Assembly: GCA_037444075.1 (NCBI GenBank)
Contig: JBBIND010000002.1
Location: 144,561 to 208,560 of the forward strand
DNA: 64,000 nucleotides
From: JBBIND01 sp037444075
GTDB lineage: Bacteria; Acidobacteriota; Terriglobia; Bryobacterales; Bryobacteraceae
Reading direction: 5' to 3'
Made by a program: the position numbers and the translations under genes. The notes under the pieces are model-generated. The model had not been told where the DNA came from. It did not search any database and worked only from the letters and a program-made list of their open reading frames with translations. Below are positions 24,781 to 33,312 of this stretch, one piece after another. Every line of letters starts with the position of its first letter. The stretch's first letter is position 1.

Positions 24781-25475
24781 TATTCCGTCTCCTTTACCAA
24801 GCCTGCTTTCTGCCGGATAATCGCAACCACGGCCTGCTCCACTGCGTCAAGGTCCATCCCGGAGGTGTCCAGGTAAACGGCGTCCGGAGCCATTTTCAGC
24901 GGGGCTTCGGCTCGCGTGCGGTCACGCCGGTCTCGCTCTTCCATGTCACGCGCCACCTGCTCCGCCGTGAAGGAGCCCTCCTTCTCCCGCATCTCCAGGA
25001 CGCGGCGGTTCGCGCGGACGCCGGAACTCGCGTCCAGAAAGATCTTAACCTGTGCCCGCGGGAACACGACCGTGCCGATGTCGCGGCCTTCCATCACCAC
25101 GCTCTGCTGTTCGGCCATGCGCCGCTGGAGTCCGAGCAGCGCGCGCCGGACGCCCGGGATGGCGGACACTTTGGACGCCGCTCGGGAAACCTCGGGCGTC
25201 CGTATGTCTTCGGTGATGTCCTCTCCATTCAGCAGAACGGCGTTCGGCTGCAAAGCCATCTGTGCTGCCGTCGCCAGCGTTTCCATGGCTGAGGCATCGC
25301 CGGGGTCCGTGCCCGTGCGCAAAGCGTTCAGTCCCAGCGCGCGGTACAACGCGCCGGTATCCACGTACAAGAAGCCGAGCCGCGCAGCCACGCGGCGCGC
25401 GATCGTGCTCTTACCGGCGCCGGCTGGCCCGTCGATGGCGACAATGACTTGCTTCAAGTCTTGGCCTTCAGGCAT
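24780..25475 (-). CDS. cmk: cytidylate kinase
   Basis: Phosphorylates CMP and dCMP with ATP. The P-loop is AIDGPAGAGKST near residue 13; YVDTGALYRALGLNAL near 36 is the CMP-binding start of the long bacterial type; MEGRDIGTVVFP near 128 and ANRRVLEM with a lid region RDRTRAEAPLKMAPDAVYLDTS complete the family pattern. Length 231 is normal. It is the upstream partner of lysC, which it overlaps by one base. An AGGTG site precedes the ATG. Confidence 0.95.
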   Translation of the reverse strand: MPEGQDLKQVIVAIDGPAGAGKSTIARRVAARLGFLYVDTGALYRALGLNALRTGTDPGDASAMETLATAAQMALQPNAVLLNGEDITEDIRTPEVSRAASKVSAIPGVRRALLGLQRRMAEQQSVVMEGRDIGTVVFPRAQVKIFLDASSGVRANRRVLEMREKEGSFTAEQVARDMEERDRRDRTRAEAPLKMAPDAVYLDTSGMDLDAVEQAVVAIIRQKAGLVKETE

Positions 25476-25520
25476 TCTTCGCTTTCACCTCTGCCGCTGA
25501 GCCTACAATGAGTTGAGGCA

Positions 25521-25883
25521 ATGAACCCGACTGATTTTGACGCCCTGGTGGAGAGCGCGCTACGCAAAATCCCTCCGCGCTTCCGCCGCAGACTGGAAAA
25601 CGTCTGCTTCGTGGTCGAAGCGGAGCCGCCTCGCCCGGGACTGCTGGGTCTCTATGAGGGCCGCCCGCTGACACACCGCAGCGTCTATCACAGCTTCACG
25701 CCCCCGGACCGCATCACGATCTTTCAGGGGCCTCACGAGCGCATCGCACGCAGCCCGGCCCACCTGGCCCAATTGGTCGAAGATACAGTATGGCACGAGG
25801 TGGCGCACTATTTCGGCATGTCCGAGGAGCGCGTGCGGCACGCCGAGCGTGAGCGCCGGCGCTCGCGCCGCAGCTCACACTAA
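25521..25883 (+). CDS. small zincin-like metallopeptidase (DUF1025 type)
   Basis: A 120-residue soluble protein with the zincin motif HEVAHYFGMSEERV (HExxH with a downstream acidic residue) at about 94-107, the hallmark of the small metallopeptidase family PF06262. The N-terminal half (FDALVESALRKIPPRFRRRLENV, LLGLYEGRPL) also matches that family. Its biological substrate is unknown. A TACAAT at 25504-25509 lies 11 bases before the ATG, with GAGG in between, so the leader is short but may include a ribosome-binding site. The last 15 residues are very arginine-rich. Confidence 0.87.
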   Translation: MNPTDFDALVESALRKIPPRFRRRLENVCFVVEAEPPRPGLLGLYEGRPLTHRSVYHSFTPPDRITIFQGPHERIARSPAHLAQLVEDTVWHEVAHYFGMSEERVRHAERERRRSRRSSH

Positions 25884-26021
25884 ACCCTTCCTGGCTGGTA
25901 AGTTCCTCACAGCAGGGCCAGCAGGCTGGCGTCCAAACTGGAACCGCGGCCGGGACGCGCCCTGAACCAGGGCTTCAGCCCGGCGAATCCGCTCATTGCA
26001 TGGGAGAGTGAAAGCGGCGGG

Positions 26022-27902
26022 CTAAAGCAGCGCCTCTGCCAGGAGCCGAAAATTCGTTGGCGTCACAAGCTGGAAGCGGCATTCCAGCCTCGTCAGGCGC
26101 CGCAATAGACCGAGCACTTCGTCGCCGGGCACTTCCGGGCTGGCGAGATAAAGGCTCCCGCCGGCGATGCGATAAGGCAGAACCAGCCACTTGCGGGCTA
26201 CGTGAGCCGGCAGCGCGCGGGCCACGTGGCGTGGGATCATGTGCGGTTCCACGCGTCCCCACGGGATGTTCTGCTGGATGCTCAGCGCCTCGTACCATTC
26301 CTCCTCGGTGAGATGTCCGCACCGGACCAGGTGCTCGCACAGGCGCATTCCCGGCGGCTTCGTGGCGGTGCAGGCGGCGAGTGTTTCCTTGGCAACGTAG
26401 CCCGAGCCCACCAGGATTTCCTCGAGGGGGCGCTTGTGAGGCAGCAGAGACGCCCGCGAGGGGTAGTAGTGCTCGGTTTTCAGCCACACCAGGGGCTGGC
26501 GCAAGAGCATCGCCCTGGCGAACAGGTAGAAGGCGCGGAAGGTGCTGAGGGTGTTGACCCAATTGCCGTAGAGGGTGCGCAGAGGCACTCCGAGAGCGAA
26601 CGCCCAGCCATAGACGCGTCCCACGCAAGCAGCGCGGGAGATCAGGTGCAGAACCAGCAAGCCGACGTTGGCAGACAACAGCGGAACAACCCAACCGGCA
26701 TCGAGAGAAGCCGCCAGACCCCAGGATGTGTCATTCATGCGGCTGATCAGCCAGGTGGCCGAGCCGTAGAGGAAAAGCACGTTAGCGGCTGCGCTGGCGG
26801 GGTTGCCAATCAGCCCTTTGCGGTCACGCCAAAGCCAATAGACCTGACCCAGCCGCTTTCCCCAGCCGTGGCGCTGCCAGCCTTGCAGTGCTATCCCAGT
26901 GATCCAACGAGTACGTTGGCGCACGGCAGCTCGGAACCTGCGGGGGAAGTATTCGCGCGTGGCAACCGGAACACCGGCGGAGAGCGTGATGGGGTAGAAC
27001 ATCTGCCGGAGGCCAAGTTCCCGTAGCCGGAGACCATTTTCGTAATCCTCCGTCAGGCAAGCCGGCTCAAAAACGCGATTGAAGTCCTCGACAGCCAGTT
27101 GCTCGAGCGCTTCCCGGGTGTATCCCGTGCCCACCCCGCTCGAAGGAACAAAGCCGCCCAACCAGCCGCGTACCACCAGGTCCTTGGTGTGGGCTTCGGA
27201 GAAATCGTCACAGTAAAGGGCGTGGGTCAGTTCCAGCCAAGGCGTGGGGAGCGGGAGCACGGGCACCTGAATCATGGCGTAGTCTGCGGCGTAGTAGTTG
27301 ATGACGTGGAAGGCGTCGGGGTGGATCAGGTCCTCCGCGTCGTGGGTGACCACCACGTCGAACCGTTCGCCGGTTTGCTCCTCGTACAGCAGCATGCGCT
27401 GGTAGATCCAGTTCAGGCAATCCGCCTTCGAAGTCGGACCGTCGTGCGGGCAGAGACTCAGGTGGACGTTGGCGAACCGGCTCTCCAGCTTGCGTATGGC
27501 GGCTTGCGTGCCAGGGTCGTTGGGATAGGCGCCGACGAAGAAGTCATAGTTTTTGTACTTGATGGCGGAGATGTTGTGCTCGATCATCCCTTCGATCACC
27601 CCTTGCTCCCGCCAAAGGGGAACGAACACGGCGATGCGGCGGGCGGGCGCTTCCGCCATCTGCTTCAGCGGCGCGGCACACGGGAAGAAAGCCCGGCGTG
27701 AGCGGCGGAGCAGCCAGTGGAGCACGTAAACAACAGAAACAAAGAGATCATCGAGGCTGCTGACCAGAATCCATACCGCCAGCAAGGGAAGGCAGGAGCC
27801 TGCGGCATTATCCAAGACAGAAAGCCAGTGCTCAAGCCGATAGTCCACCTCTGTGGTAGTGGTCAGCCGGGAAAAAACTCGCAATCCCAGGCGGGTTACC
27901 AT
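26022..27902 (-). CDS. NfrB-like membrane glycosyltransferase with C-terminal MshEN-like domain
   Basis: A membrane segment (about 35-60) precedes a GT2 catalytic domain at 90-335 with DAED at 188-191, TEDYE at 284-288 and RQRTRW at 328-333, the metal, base and acceptor motifs of processive GT2 enzymes. Four or so membrane segments follow (about 365-480). Residues 490-626 match the MshEN/type II secretion E N-terminal fold (LEEILVGSGYVAKETL, LCEHLVRCGHLTEEEWYEAL), which binds cyclic di-GMP in several proteins. This is the architecture of NfrB (phage N4 receptor synthesis). A secreted polysaccharide controlled by c-di-GMP is the likely role (inference). It diverges from the next gene with only 20 bases between start codons. 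Confidence 0.87.
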   Translation of the reverse strand: MVTRLGLRVFSRLTTTTEVDYRLEHWLSVLDNAAGSCLPLLAVWILVSSLDDLFVSVVYVLHWLLRRSRRAFFPCAAPLKQMAEAPARRIAVFVPLWREQGVIEGMIEHNISAIKYKNYDFFVGAYPNDPGTQAAIRKLESRFANVHLSLCPHDGPTSKADCLNWIYQRMLLYEEQTGERFDVVVTHDAEDLIHPDAFHVINYYAADYAMIQVPVLPLPTPWLELTHALYCDDFSEAHTKDLVVRGWLGGFVPSSGVGTGYTREALEQLAVEDFNRVFEPACLTEDYENGLRLRELGLRQMFYPITLSAGVPVATREYFPRRFRAAVRQRTRWITGIALQGWQRHGWGKRLGQVYWLWRDRKGLIGNPASAAANVLFLYGSATWLISRMNDTSWGLAASLDAGWVVPLLSANVGLLVLHLISRAACVGRVYGWAFALGVPLRTLYGNWVNTLSTFRAFYLFARAMLLRQPLVWLKTEHYYPSRASLLPHKRPLEEILVGSGYVAKETLAACTATKPPGMRLCEHLVRCGHLTEEEWYEALSIQQNIPWGRVEPHMIPRHVARALPAHVARKWLVLPYRIAGGSLYLASPEVPGDEVLGLLRRLTRLECRFQLVTPTNFRLLAEALL

Positions 27903-27922
27903 TGCCAGAGGAGGTCTACCCC

Positions 27923-28831
27923 ATGCTATTCACTGTGCGGCAAAGGTTTATGATCCTTCTGGGCGTGGCGGTTCTGGCCGCCTGGGCAGGGACCGGCGCT
28001 GTTGCGGAGCCGCCCAACGACTTCCATTTCTCCATCCTGGGAGACCGCACCGGTACGGCTACGCCGCAAATCTACGGCCGGGTCTGGCGGGAGATCGATT
28101 TGCTGGGTCCGGATTTTGTGATCAATGTCGGAGATACGATTCAGGGCGGCAACGATGAGAAGGTGGTCGAGGAATGGGAAGCGCTGCGGCCGGTACGGGA
28201 GCGATACAAACGCTACCCGCTGTTTTTCACGGCCGGAAACCACGACATCTTCTCGCCGCACTCCCGCCAGGTTTTTCAGCGGATGACGGGAAGACCGGCG
28301 CATTACAGCTTCACCCACCAACAGGCCCTCTTCATAGTGCTCGACAACAGCCAGACGGATGAACTGAGCGAAGCTCAGTTGGATTTTCTGGCCAAAGAAC
28401 TGGAGGCCAACAAGCACCGCGACCCGAAGTTCGTCTTCTTCCACAAGCCATTCTGGATGGTCTACGTGCGTCTGGGTAGCGGCGAGTTCCGGTTGCATCA
28501 GTTGGCGCTCCAACACGGCGTGGACTACGTCGTCAGCGGCCACGGCCATCAGTTCATGCGGATGGCGCGGGACGGCGTAGTTTATATGCAGGTGGGCAGC
28601 TCCGGCGGAGACATCATGAGGCGGGGACCGCGACGCGGGGAGGGCTTCGAGCAGGGCTGGTTCTACCACCACGTCTGGGTCCGCGTAAAAGGCGCGGAAA
28701 CCCGGTTCACAGTGAAAGAGCTGGACGGGATGATGGGTCAGGGGCGTATGTTCCGGGCCGAGGATTGGGACGAACAGGGACCCAAATTCAACATCGCGGA
28801 TCCTGCCATCACGGAGAAGCCGGGAACGTAG
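27923..28831 (+). CDS. secreted metallophosphoesterase
   Basis: The ATG at 27923 follows a GAGGAGG site by 8 bases and gives a signal peptide (to about residue 28, VAEPP). The calcineurin-like motifs are present: ILGDRTG (where the usual DxH has lost its His), NVGDTIQGG, AGNHDIF, FFHKPFW and SGHGHQ. It probably hydrolyses phosphomonoesters or diesters outside the cytoplasm. It is divergent from the NfrB-like gene, and the two start regions nearly touch, so their promoters must lie inside the neighbouring coding sequences or overlap. Confidence 0.85.
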   Translation: MLFTVRQRFMILLGVAVLAAWAGTGAVAEPPNDFHFSILGDRTGTATPQIYGRVWREIDLLGPDFVINVGDTIQGGNDEKVVEEWEALRPVRERYKRYPLFFTAGNHDIFSPHSRQVFQRMTGRPAHYSFTHQQALFIVLDNSQTDELSEAQLDFLAKELEANKHRDPKFVFFHKPFWMVYVRLGSGEFRLHQLALQHGVDYVVSGHGHQFMRMARDGVVYMQVGSSGGDIMRRGPRRGEGFEQGWFYHHVWVRVKGAETRFTVKELDGMMGQGRMFRAEDWDEQGPKFNIADPAITEKPGT

Positions 28832-28843
28832 AGGGCGCGAGGG

Positions 28844-29713
28844 TCAATTTTCCAGGCGGCGGAGAACTTCCAGAAGCACGCGGCCGACGATGTCGAAGCT
28901 GCGCGGAGAGAGTTTGTCGAGAGTGTCCGCTTCGGTGTGCCAGTAAGAGTTGGCCGGTCCGTAGTCGAAGTCGATCAGGTTGGCGGCATTCACGCCTCTT
29001 CGAACAAACGGAAGGTGATCGTCTTCGATAGCGGCAGTCTGATTCAAAAAGTGGGCGCCGTAACCGAGTTCGGCGGCCACACTCCATATCAGGCGGACCA
29101 GGTTCGGGGAAGAATGCCATTCGCGCAGGATCCCGAGGTGGCGGTCTCCAATCATATCGACGTTGATGAGCGCCCGGATGCGTTCGAGCCTGCCTTCCGC
29201 CGCCCACCGCGCCGCGAGGTGGCGGCTGCCGTAGAGCCCGTCCTCATCGGACCACGGTCCGAAAGCTTCCTCCCCGTCGAACCAGACTAGCCAGACATCA
29301 TGGCGGCGCGGTTGGCCACTCAGGGCGCGTGCCATTTCAAGCAGCAAACCAGTGGAGGAACCCGCGTCGTTCGCCCCCACAAAACGTATTTCGGGCATCC
29401 ACTTGGTGTCATAGTGGCCCGAAAACACCACCGCCTCGCCTGAACGGCCCTTGGAGAGGGCCACGATGTTGCGCATGAGTACGGGGCCCTTGGGGGTCGC
29501 TGCGCGGAATTCGTCCACCTCAGTCTTCCAGCCAAGCTTGTTGAGCTCAGCCAAAAGGTACTTCTGTAGCTGTTGGATGGCAGGCGAGCCAGGCGGACGA
29601 GGGCCAAAGGCCACCACCTTCCGGGTGTAGTCCAGAGCCGAAGCGCCCGAGAAATCGACGGCCACGGCGGGCCAGACGCAGGCGAGAATCAGGAGGGCTT
29701 TTGCGCAAGACAT
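28844..29713 (-). CDS. secreted M28-family peptidase, glutaminyl-cyclase-like
   Basis: A signal peptide (about 1-18) precedes a 270-residue M28 domain. Zinc-site elements are FSGHYDTK near 97, GANDAGSST near 113, FDGEEAFG near 145, INVDMIGD and YWHTEADT near the end. The extra stretch EDDHLPFVRRGVNAANLIDFDYG is typical of the subgroup containing glutaminyl-peptide cyclotransferases, so it may cyclise N-terminal Gln instead of cleaving peptides. Its start overlaps the end of the upstream methyltransferase gene by 25 bases. Confidence 0.85.
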   Translation of the reverse strand: MSCAKALLILACVWPAVAVDFSGASALDYTRKVVAFGPRPPGSPAIQQLQKYLLAELNKLGWKTEVDEFRAATPKGPVLMRNIVALSKGRSGEAVVFSGHYDTKWMPEIRFVGANDAGSSTGLLLEMARALSGQPRRHDVWLVWFDGEEAFGPWSDEDGLYGSRHLAARWAAEGRLERIRALINVDMIGDRHLGILREWHSSPNLVRLIWSVAAELGYGAHFLNQTAAIEDDHLPFVRRGVNAANLIDFDYGPANSYWHTEADTLDKLSPRSFDIVGRVLLEVLRRLEN

Positions 29714-30378
29714 AAGTAGCCTAAAGTGAAGTCGCGGCGTTTATCCAACCCGTCGAGCCAGGGTAGCAGCAAAGCTGGAGGCACCAGCAACAGCGCGGCG
29801 AGAACGACCGAGACTCCGGGAAAGAACTGGAGACCGTTCAGGAGGCGGCGGGACAGCAGGCGGAAGTAGCCTCCCGACGGGCGCACGTCGGCGCCCGCAA
29901 AGCCCGCCTTTTCCAGCAAGTGCAGGATGCCGTGCCGCGTGTAGCGGTAATAGTCATGGGGCGCCTGGTGAACCTCCCAATCCTGGGGCACCACCAGCAG
30001 AAGACGCCCGCCGGGGCGAACTACCCGCGCGAGTTCGGCGAGCACCTGGGCCGGCTCGCGCACGTGCTCCAGTGTGACGATGTTCAGGCAGGCATCGAAA
30101 GTCTGACCGGCGAAAGGCAGCGCCGAAAGGTCCGCCACGCAATCGAGCCGTGTGTAGTTCCAGGACGGGCCGCCCACGCCGAGGTCCACCCCTACGTACC
30201 GCTGCCGGCGGAACCAGTTTGCGTACTGACCTTCACCGGCTCCAGCGTCCAGCACCAGGGCGCTGTCAGGCAACGCGGAAGAGAAACCGGCCACGGCGTC
30301 TTCGATGTCGGCCTCGAAACGCAGAATCCAGCGGCGAAGCGGGCGCGGCAGGCGCTTCTGGACAGAGTCCCAGCTCAT
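29689..30378 (-). CDS. class I SAM-dependent methyltransferase
   Basis: The ATG at 30378 overlaps the preceding stop (ATGA), so the gene is 229 codons; the same frame stays open for 840 bases upstream, but that part is antisense-type coding of the neighbouring gene. SAM motif I is VLDAGAGEGQYA near 43, followed by YVGVDLGVG, LPFAGQTFDACLNIVTLEHV and RVVRPGGRLLLVVP, the Methyltransf_11 pattern. A hydrophobic stretch near residues 185-210 suggests membrane association. Position after a glycosyltransferase and another methyltransferase suggests a glycan or glycolipid acceptor (inference). Confidence 0.88.
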   Translation of the reverse strand: MSWDSVQKRLPRPLRRWILRFEADIEDAVAGFSSALPDSALVLDAGAGEGQYANWFRRQRYVGVDLGVGGPSWNYTRLDCVADLSALPFAGQTFDACLNIVTLEHVREPAQVLAELARVVRPGGRLLLVVPQDWEVHQAPHDYYRYTRHGILHLLEKAGFAGADVRPSGGYFRLLSRRLLNGLQFFPGVSVVLAALLLVPPALLLPWLDGLDKRRDFTLGYLCLAQKPS

Positions 30379-31334
30379 TGCTTCTTGCGGGCCTCCATCA
30401 TGACCGTGGCCCCGGTGCGGCAAGCGGCCTCCAGCAGGGATAACGGGAGCCCTGCCAGGACCAGCGCGAAGTAGAGCACGTCCTTGAACAGGCGCATCTG
30501 AGGGGATTCCGTCAGGCGGCGGATGCGGCGCGCCATGGGGTCGAGTGAAGGCGCCAGGCTGGTGGCGAAGGCAGCGGGGTTGTCTCTGAGGGAGAAGTGC
30601 TTGCTCCGCAAAACCTCGAAACCACAATGCTCCAGCAGGACTTCGAGGTCGCGCGCCCGGAAGTTCCACAGGTGACGCGGCGCATCCAGACCGCTCCAAT
30701 GAGCGCCGAACAGCAGGAATTGCCAGGAGGAAGCGTCCGGCACCTGTACGATGAGGCGGCCGTCGGGGCGTAGCAATCGATGGGCCGCTTCCACATAAGA
30801 GGCCGGATCGTACAGGTGCTCCAGGACGTGGAACATCGTGACAGCAGCGCAACTGGAGGGTGGCAGGGGAGCATGCGAGAGCATGGCGCACACCGCCGGA
30901 ACTTTCCTTTTGCTCCAGGTCAGAGCGGCGGCGCCGAGCGAGAAATCCAGGCCCACCACCTGACGGCCGCCGTCTCGCATCATGTCGAGGAACAGGCCTC
31001 CGCCACAACCCACATCCAACAGAAGCCCGGACTCCCCGGAGCGCTCGATGGCGTGGCGCACAAAGCGCACATGGTCCTGAAGCACGAGCCGGCGGTAATG
31101 TTCCTCGAGGATTGAAGCGGCTTCCCCGGTCGGCGCGAACCAGTACTCCGGGGGGTAGTAATGCCGCAATTCCCTGGGAGTTGGCCGAGGATAGAGCCGC
31201 ATCAGGCGGCAGTCGACGCACTCGACGACGAGGAAGGTCTTGCCGGTGGTCCTGTACAGCCGGTCCGTGGTACGGAACAACGTGCGGATGTAGCGGGCGT
31301 CACAAGCCGGGCAAAACTCGTCGATCTCCTCCAT
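30375..31334 (-). CDS. SAM-dependent methyltransferase with N-terminal zinc-ribbon-like motif
   Basis: I start at the ATG at 31334, 38 bases after the stop of the glycosyltransferase gene; the upstream part of this frame is low-complexity shadow coding. The first 45 residues have two CxxC pairs (FCPACDA and VECVDCR), probably a zinc ribbon, as in many surface-polysaccharide methyltransferases. The SAM domain follows: LLLDVGCGGGLFLDMM, VVGLDFS, VTMFHVLEHLYDP and LLRPDGRLIVQVPD. A hydrophobic C-terminal stretch (ALVLAGLPLSLLEAA) may touch the membrane. It overlaps the next methyltransferase by 4 bases. Confidence 0.88.
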   Translation of the reverse strand: MEEIDEFCPACDARYIRTLFRTTDRLYRTTGKTFLVVECVDCRLMRLYPRPTPRELRHYYPPEYWFAPTGEAASILEEHYRRLVLQDHVRFVRHAIERSGESGLLLDVGCGGGLFLDMMRDGGRQVVGLDFSLGAAALTWSKRKVPAVCAMLSHAPLPPSSCAAVTMFHVLEHLYDPASYVEAAHRLLRPDGRLIVQVPDASSWQFLLFGAHWSGLDAPRHLWNFRARDLEVLLEHCGFEVLRSKHFSLRDNPAAFATSLAPSLDPMARRIRRLTESPQMRLFKDVLYFALVLAGLPLSLLEAACRTGATVMMEARKKQ

Positions 31335-31372
31335 GTCCGACGCAGGAACCGCCGGAGGCGGAGTGTCAGGGC

Positions 31373-32419
31373 TCAGGCCGCCTGTTGCGTTAGATCTTTC
31401 AGGGATATCCGGTGGCGAAGCAGCAGCCGTCGAACCTGGCCGGGTGTCAGCCTGCTGATCCGTTTCACCTGTTTCCGCTTCCTCAGCATGCGCGGGAGCA
31501 ACCGGAGCGCCTCCAGATTCCCCGTCAACAGGGCTTTGGCCACTGTGTACTTGCCCTTGATCCCCCGGAACCGGGACACCTCGCCCTTTCCTTTTGCGGC
31601 CGCCAGCATTCCCGCGCCCAGCCTCGCCAGATAGTACCCGCCGTTTAGCCATAACAGGCTCCATGGGAAGAGCTTTGCAGCCAGCAGAAGCCGGTTGCGT
31701 TCGATGAGGTGAAGTCTTCGGGAAGAGAGGACTCCGAGCGTAGCGCCGCGGTGGTGCCGCACGACAGCCTGAGGAACGTAAAGGCATTCCCAGCCCGCGA
31801 TGCGGGCCCGCAAGCCCAACTCTGCGTCATCACCATAGGCAAAGAAATCTTCGTCGAAGCCTCCGATCTCATCCAACATCGAGCGCCGATACATGGCGGC
31901 GCAGCCATCCGGCCAAAGGACTTCCTCCAGTTGATCATACTGGCCCACGTCCAACTCGCCGGAACCACGTCCACGGTTCTGCCCATCCAGATATATCAGA
32001 TGTCCCGCCTTGTCGATGCGGGACGGGTCTTCGTAGACCAGAATCTTCGACGCCGCCATTCCGACCGCGGGCCGGCCTTCGAAGGCGCTTAGCAGGGATT
32101 TCAGCCACTCCGGCTCGGCTTCCGCGTCATTGTTCAACAATGCGACGAACTCTCCGGACGAAGCGGCAATGCCTTGGTTGTTGGCGGTGCAAAACCCAAG
32201 GTTCTCGCGGTTACGGATCGTCTTCAGTGGGAACGCGCCCGCCCCGAATTCGGTTTCAGCGGTCTGGACGGAACTGTCCTGGGAATTATTGTCAACCAAA
32301 ACGACCTCGAAGCGCGCCTCGCGTTGTTGGGCCAGAGATGCCAGGCATCGCCTTAGAAGATCACGCCGGTTGTGGTTGACCACGACGACCGAGATCAGGC
32401 CTGCGGGGATGGGCGTCAC
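31373..32419 (-). CDS. GT2 family glycosyltransferase
   Basis: The start is GTG at 32419. Residues 8-240 form a GT-A domain of the rhamnosyltransferase-like kind: VVVVNHNRRDLLRRCLASL, VVLVDNNSQDSS, NRENLGFCTANNQGI, then LLNNDAE with the metal-binding Asp, and GFDEDFFAYGDDAELGLRARIAGW. The C-terminal 100 residues are basic and helical. First gene of a run with two methyltransferases, so it probably adds a sugar to a surface glycan. It is divergent from rodZ; the shared 41-base gap holds an AT-rich TATTATAAC. Confidence 0.9.
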   Translation of the reverse strand: MTPIPAGLISVVVVNHNRRDLLRRCLASLAQQREARFEVVLVDNNSQDSSVQTAETEFGAGAFPLKTIRNRENLGFCTANNQGIAASSGEFVALLNNDAEAEPEWLKSLLSAFEGRPAVGMAASKILVYEDPSRIDKAGHLIYLDGQNRGRGSGELDVGQYDQLEEVLWPDGCAAMYRRSMLDEIGGFDEDFFAYGDDAELGLRARIAGWECLYVPQAVVRHHRGATLGVLSSRRLHLIERNRLLLAAKLFPWSLLWLNGGYYLARLGAGMLAAAKGKGEVSRFRGIKGKYTVAKALLTGNLEALRLLPRMLRKRKQVKRISRLTPGQVRRLLLRHRISLKDLTQQAA

Positions 32420-32460
32420 CGATTGATGTATTATAACTCCAGAGATCGATAGAGTTTACG

Positions 32461-33312
32461 ATGAACTCCCTCGGCGAACGTCTGCGGCAGGCTCGGCTTG
32501 CCCGAGGTCTCGAGCTGGCCGGCATAGCGTCGGAGATGCGGGTCAGCCAACGATACCTGGAAGCGCTCGAGTCCAATGATATCAGCAGCCTGCCGGGGAT
32601 CTTCTTTGCCCGCAGTTTCGCCACGCAGTACGCCCGCTTCCTGGGAGTGGCTGACAAGCGCTTTGAGGCGGAACTGGAATATCTGTTAGGCGGCTTTGAA
32701 AAGCCGCCTGTTCCCGGTCAGGAACCTCGCCGGGGAGGAAGCAGCCTGCCGCCGATTCCAGTTCCGGGCGGGCGATTCAGCGTATCCTGGCGCCGCTCGG
32801 TCGGGCCATGGCTGGGACTGCTAGGCGTGGTGGCGATATGTTCCGTGCTTTATTCCCTGTGGCTGCGGTACGAGCGGATGCCCGCCCAGACCGGGCAGGC
32901 GGCGGAAAAGGCTCAATCTCGAACTCCCGCTGCCGGGAAGGAGGCTGTTTCGCCGCAGCCGCCAAAACAAGCGGCGCAGCATCCAGCCGCTGAGGAACCG
33001 CACACGCTGCACATCGCCGCTCGGGAAGCAACCTGGATCTCCATCAGTTCGGACGGCAAGCAGTTGTTTGCAGGAATCCTCGCCCCGAGTGATGTGAAGC
33101 GGCTGACCGGTTTGGTGAAGGCGCGAGTTTTGGTGGGGAATGCCGGTGGGGTCGAGGTGACGTTCAACGGGAAACCCTTAGGACCGATCGGACCCAGCGG
33201 GCAAGTACGCCTGATCGTCCTGACTCCTGAGGGCAGCCAGGTGTTGAAGCCAGAAAAGCCCTCGGAAGCGGCTAGTCCCAGCGAAGAAAGCGTGCCAAGT
33301 CCGAGCGGCTAA
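32461..33312 (+). CDS. rodZ: RodZ-like cytoskeletal adaptor (HTH_25 + DUF4115)
   Basis: Residues 4-70 are the HTH_25 domain (LGERLRQARLARGLELAGIA, VSQRYLEALE, FARSFATQYARFLGV) that binds MreB in E. coli RodZ. A transmembrane segment lies near 119-140 (WLGLLGVVAICSVLYSLWL), followed by a Pro/Ala/Gln linker and a periplasmic DUF4115 domain (ATWISISSDGKQLFAGIL, VGNAGGVEVTFNGKPLG). It probably couples MreB filaments to the cell-wall elongation complex encoded at 61-64 kb. Its stop overlaps that of pgsA on the other strand. Confidence 0.88.
   Translation: MNSLGERLRQARLARGLELAGIASEMRVSQRYLEALESNDISSLPGIFFARSFATQYARFLGVADKRFEAELEYLLGGFEKPPVPGQEPRRGGSSLPPIPVPGGRFSVSWRRSVGPWLGLLGVVAICSVLYSLWLRYERMPAQTGQAAEKAQSRTPAAGKEAVSPQPPKQAAQHPAAEEPHTLHIAAREATWISISSDGKQLFAGILAPSDVKRLTGLVKARVLVGNAGGVEVTFNGKPLGPIGPSGQVRLIVLTPEGSQVLKPEKPSEAASPSEESVPSPSG

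Noticed and set aside
29689..31221. A 510-codon minus-strand frame
   Set aside because: Only the last 229 codons encode a methyltransferase, beginning at the ATG overlapping the previous stop; the rest is an out-of-frame shadow of the neighbouring methyltransferase, Arg/Pro-rich and motif-free.
31335..31787. Long N-terminal extension of the zinc-ribbon methyltransferase
   Set aside because: It overlaps the glycosyltransferase gene in another frame and has low-complexity composition; the ATG at 31334 directly precedes the CxxC motif.
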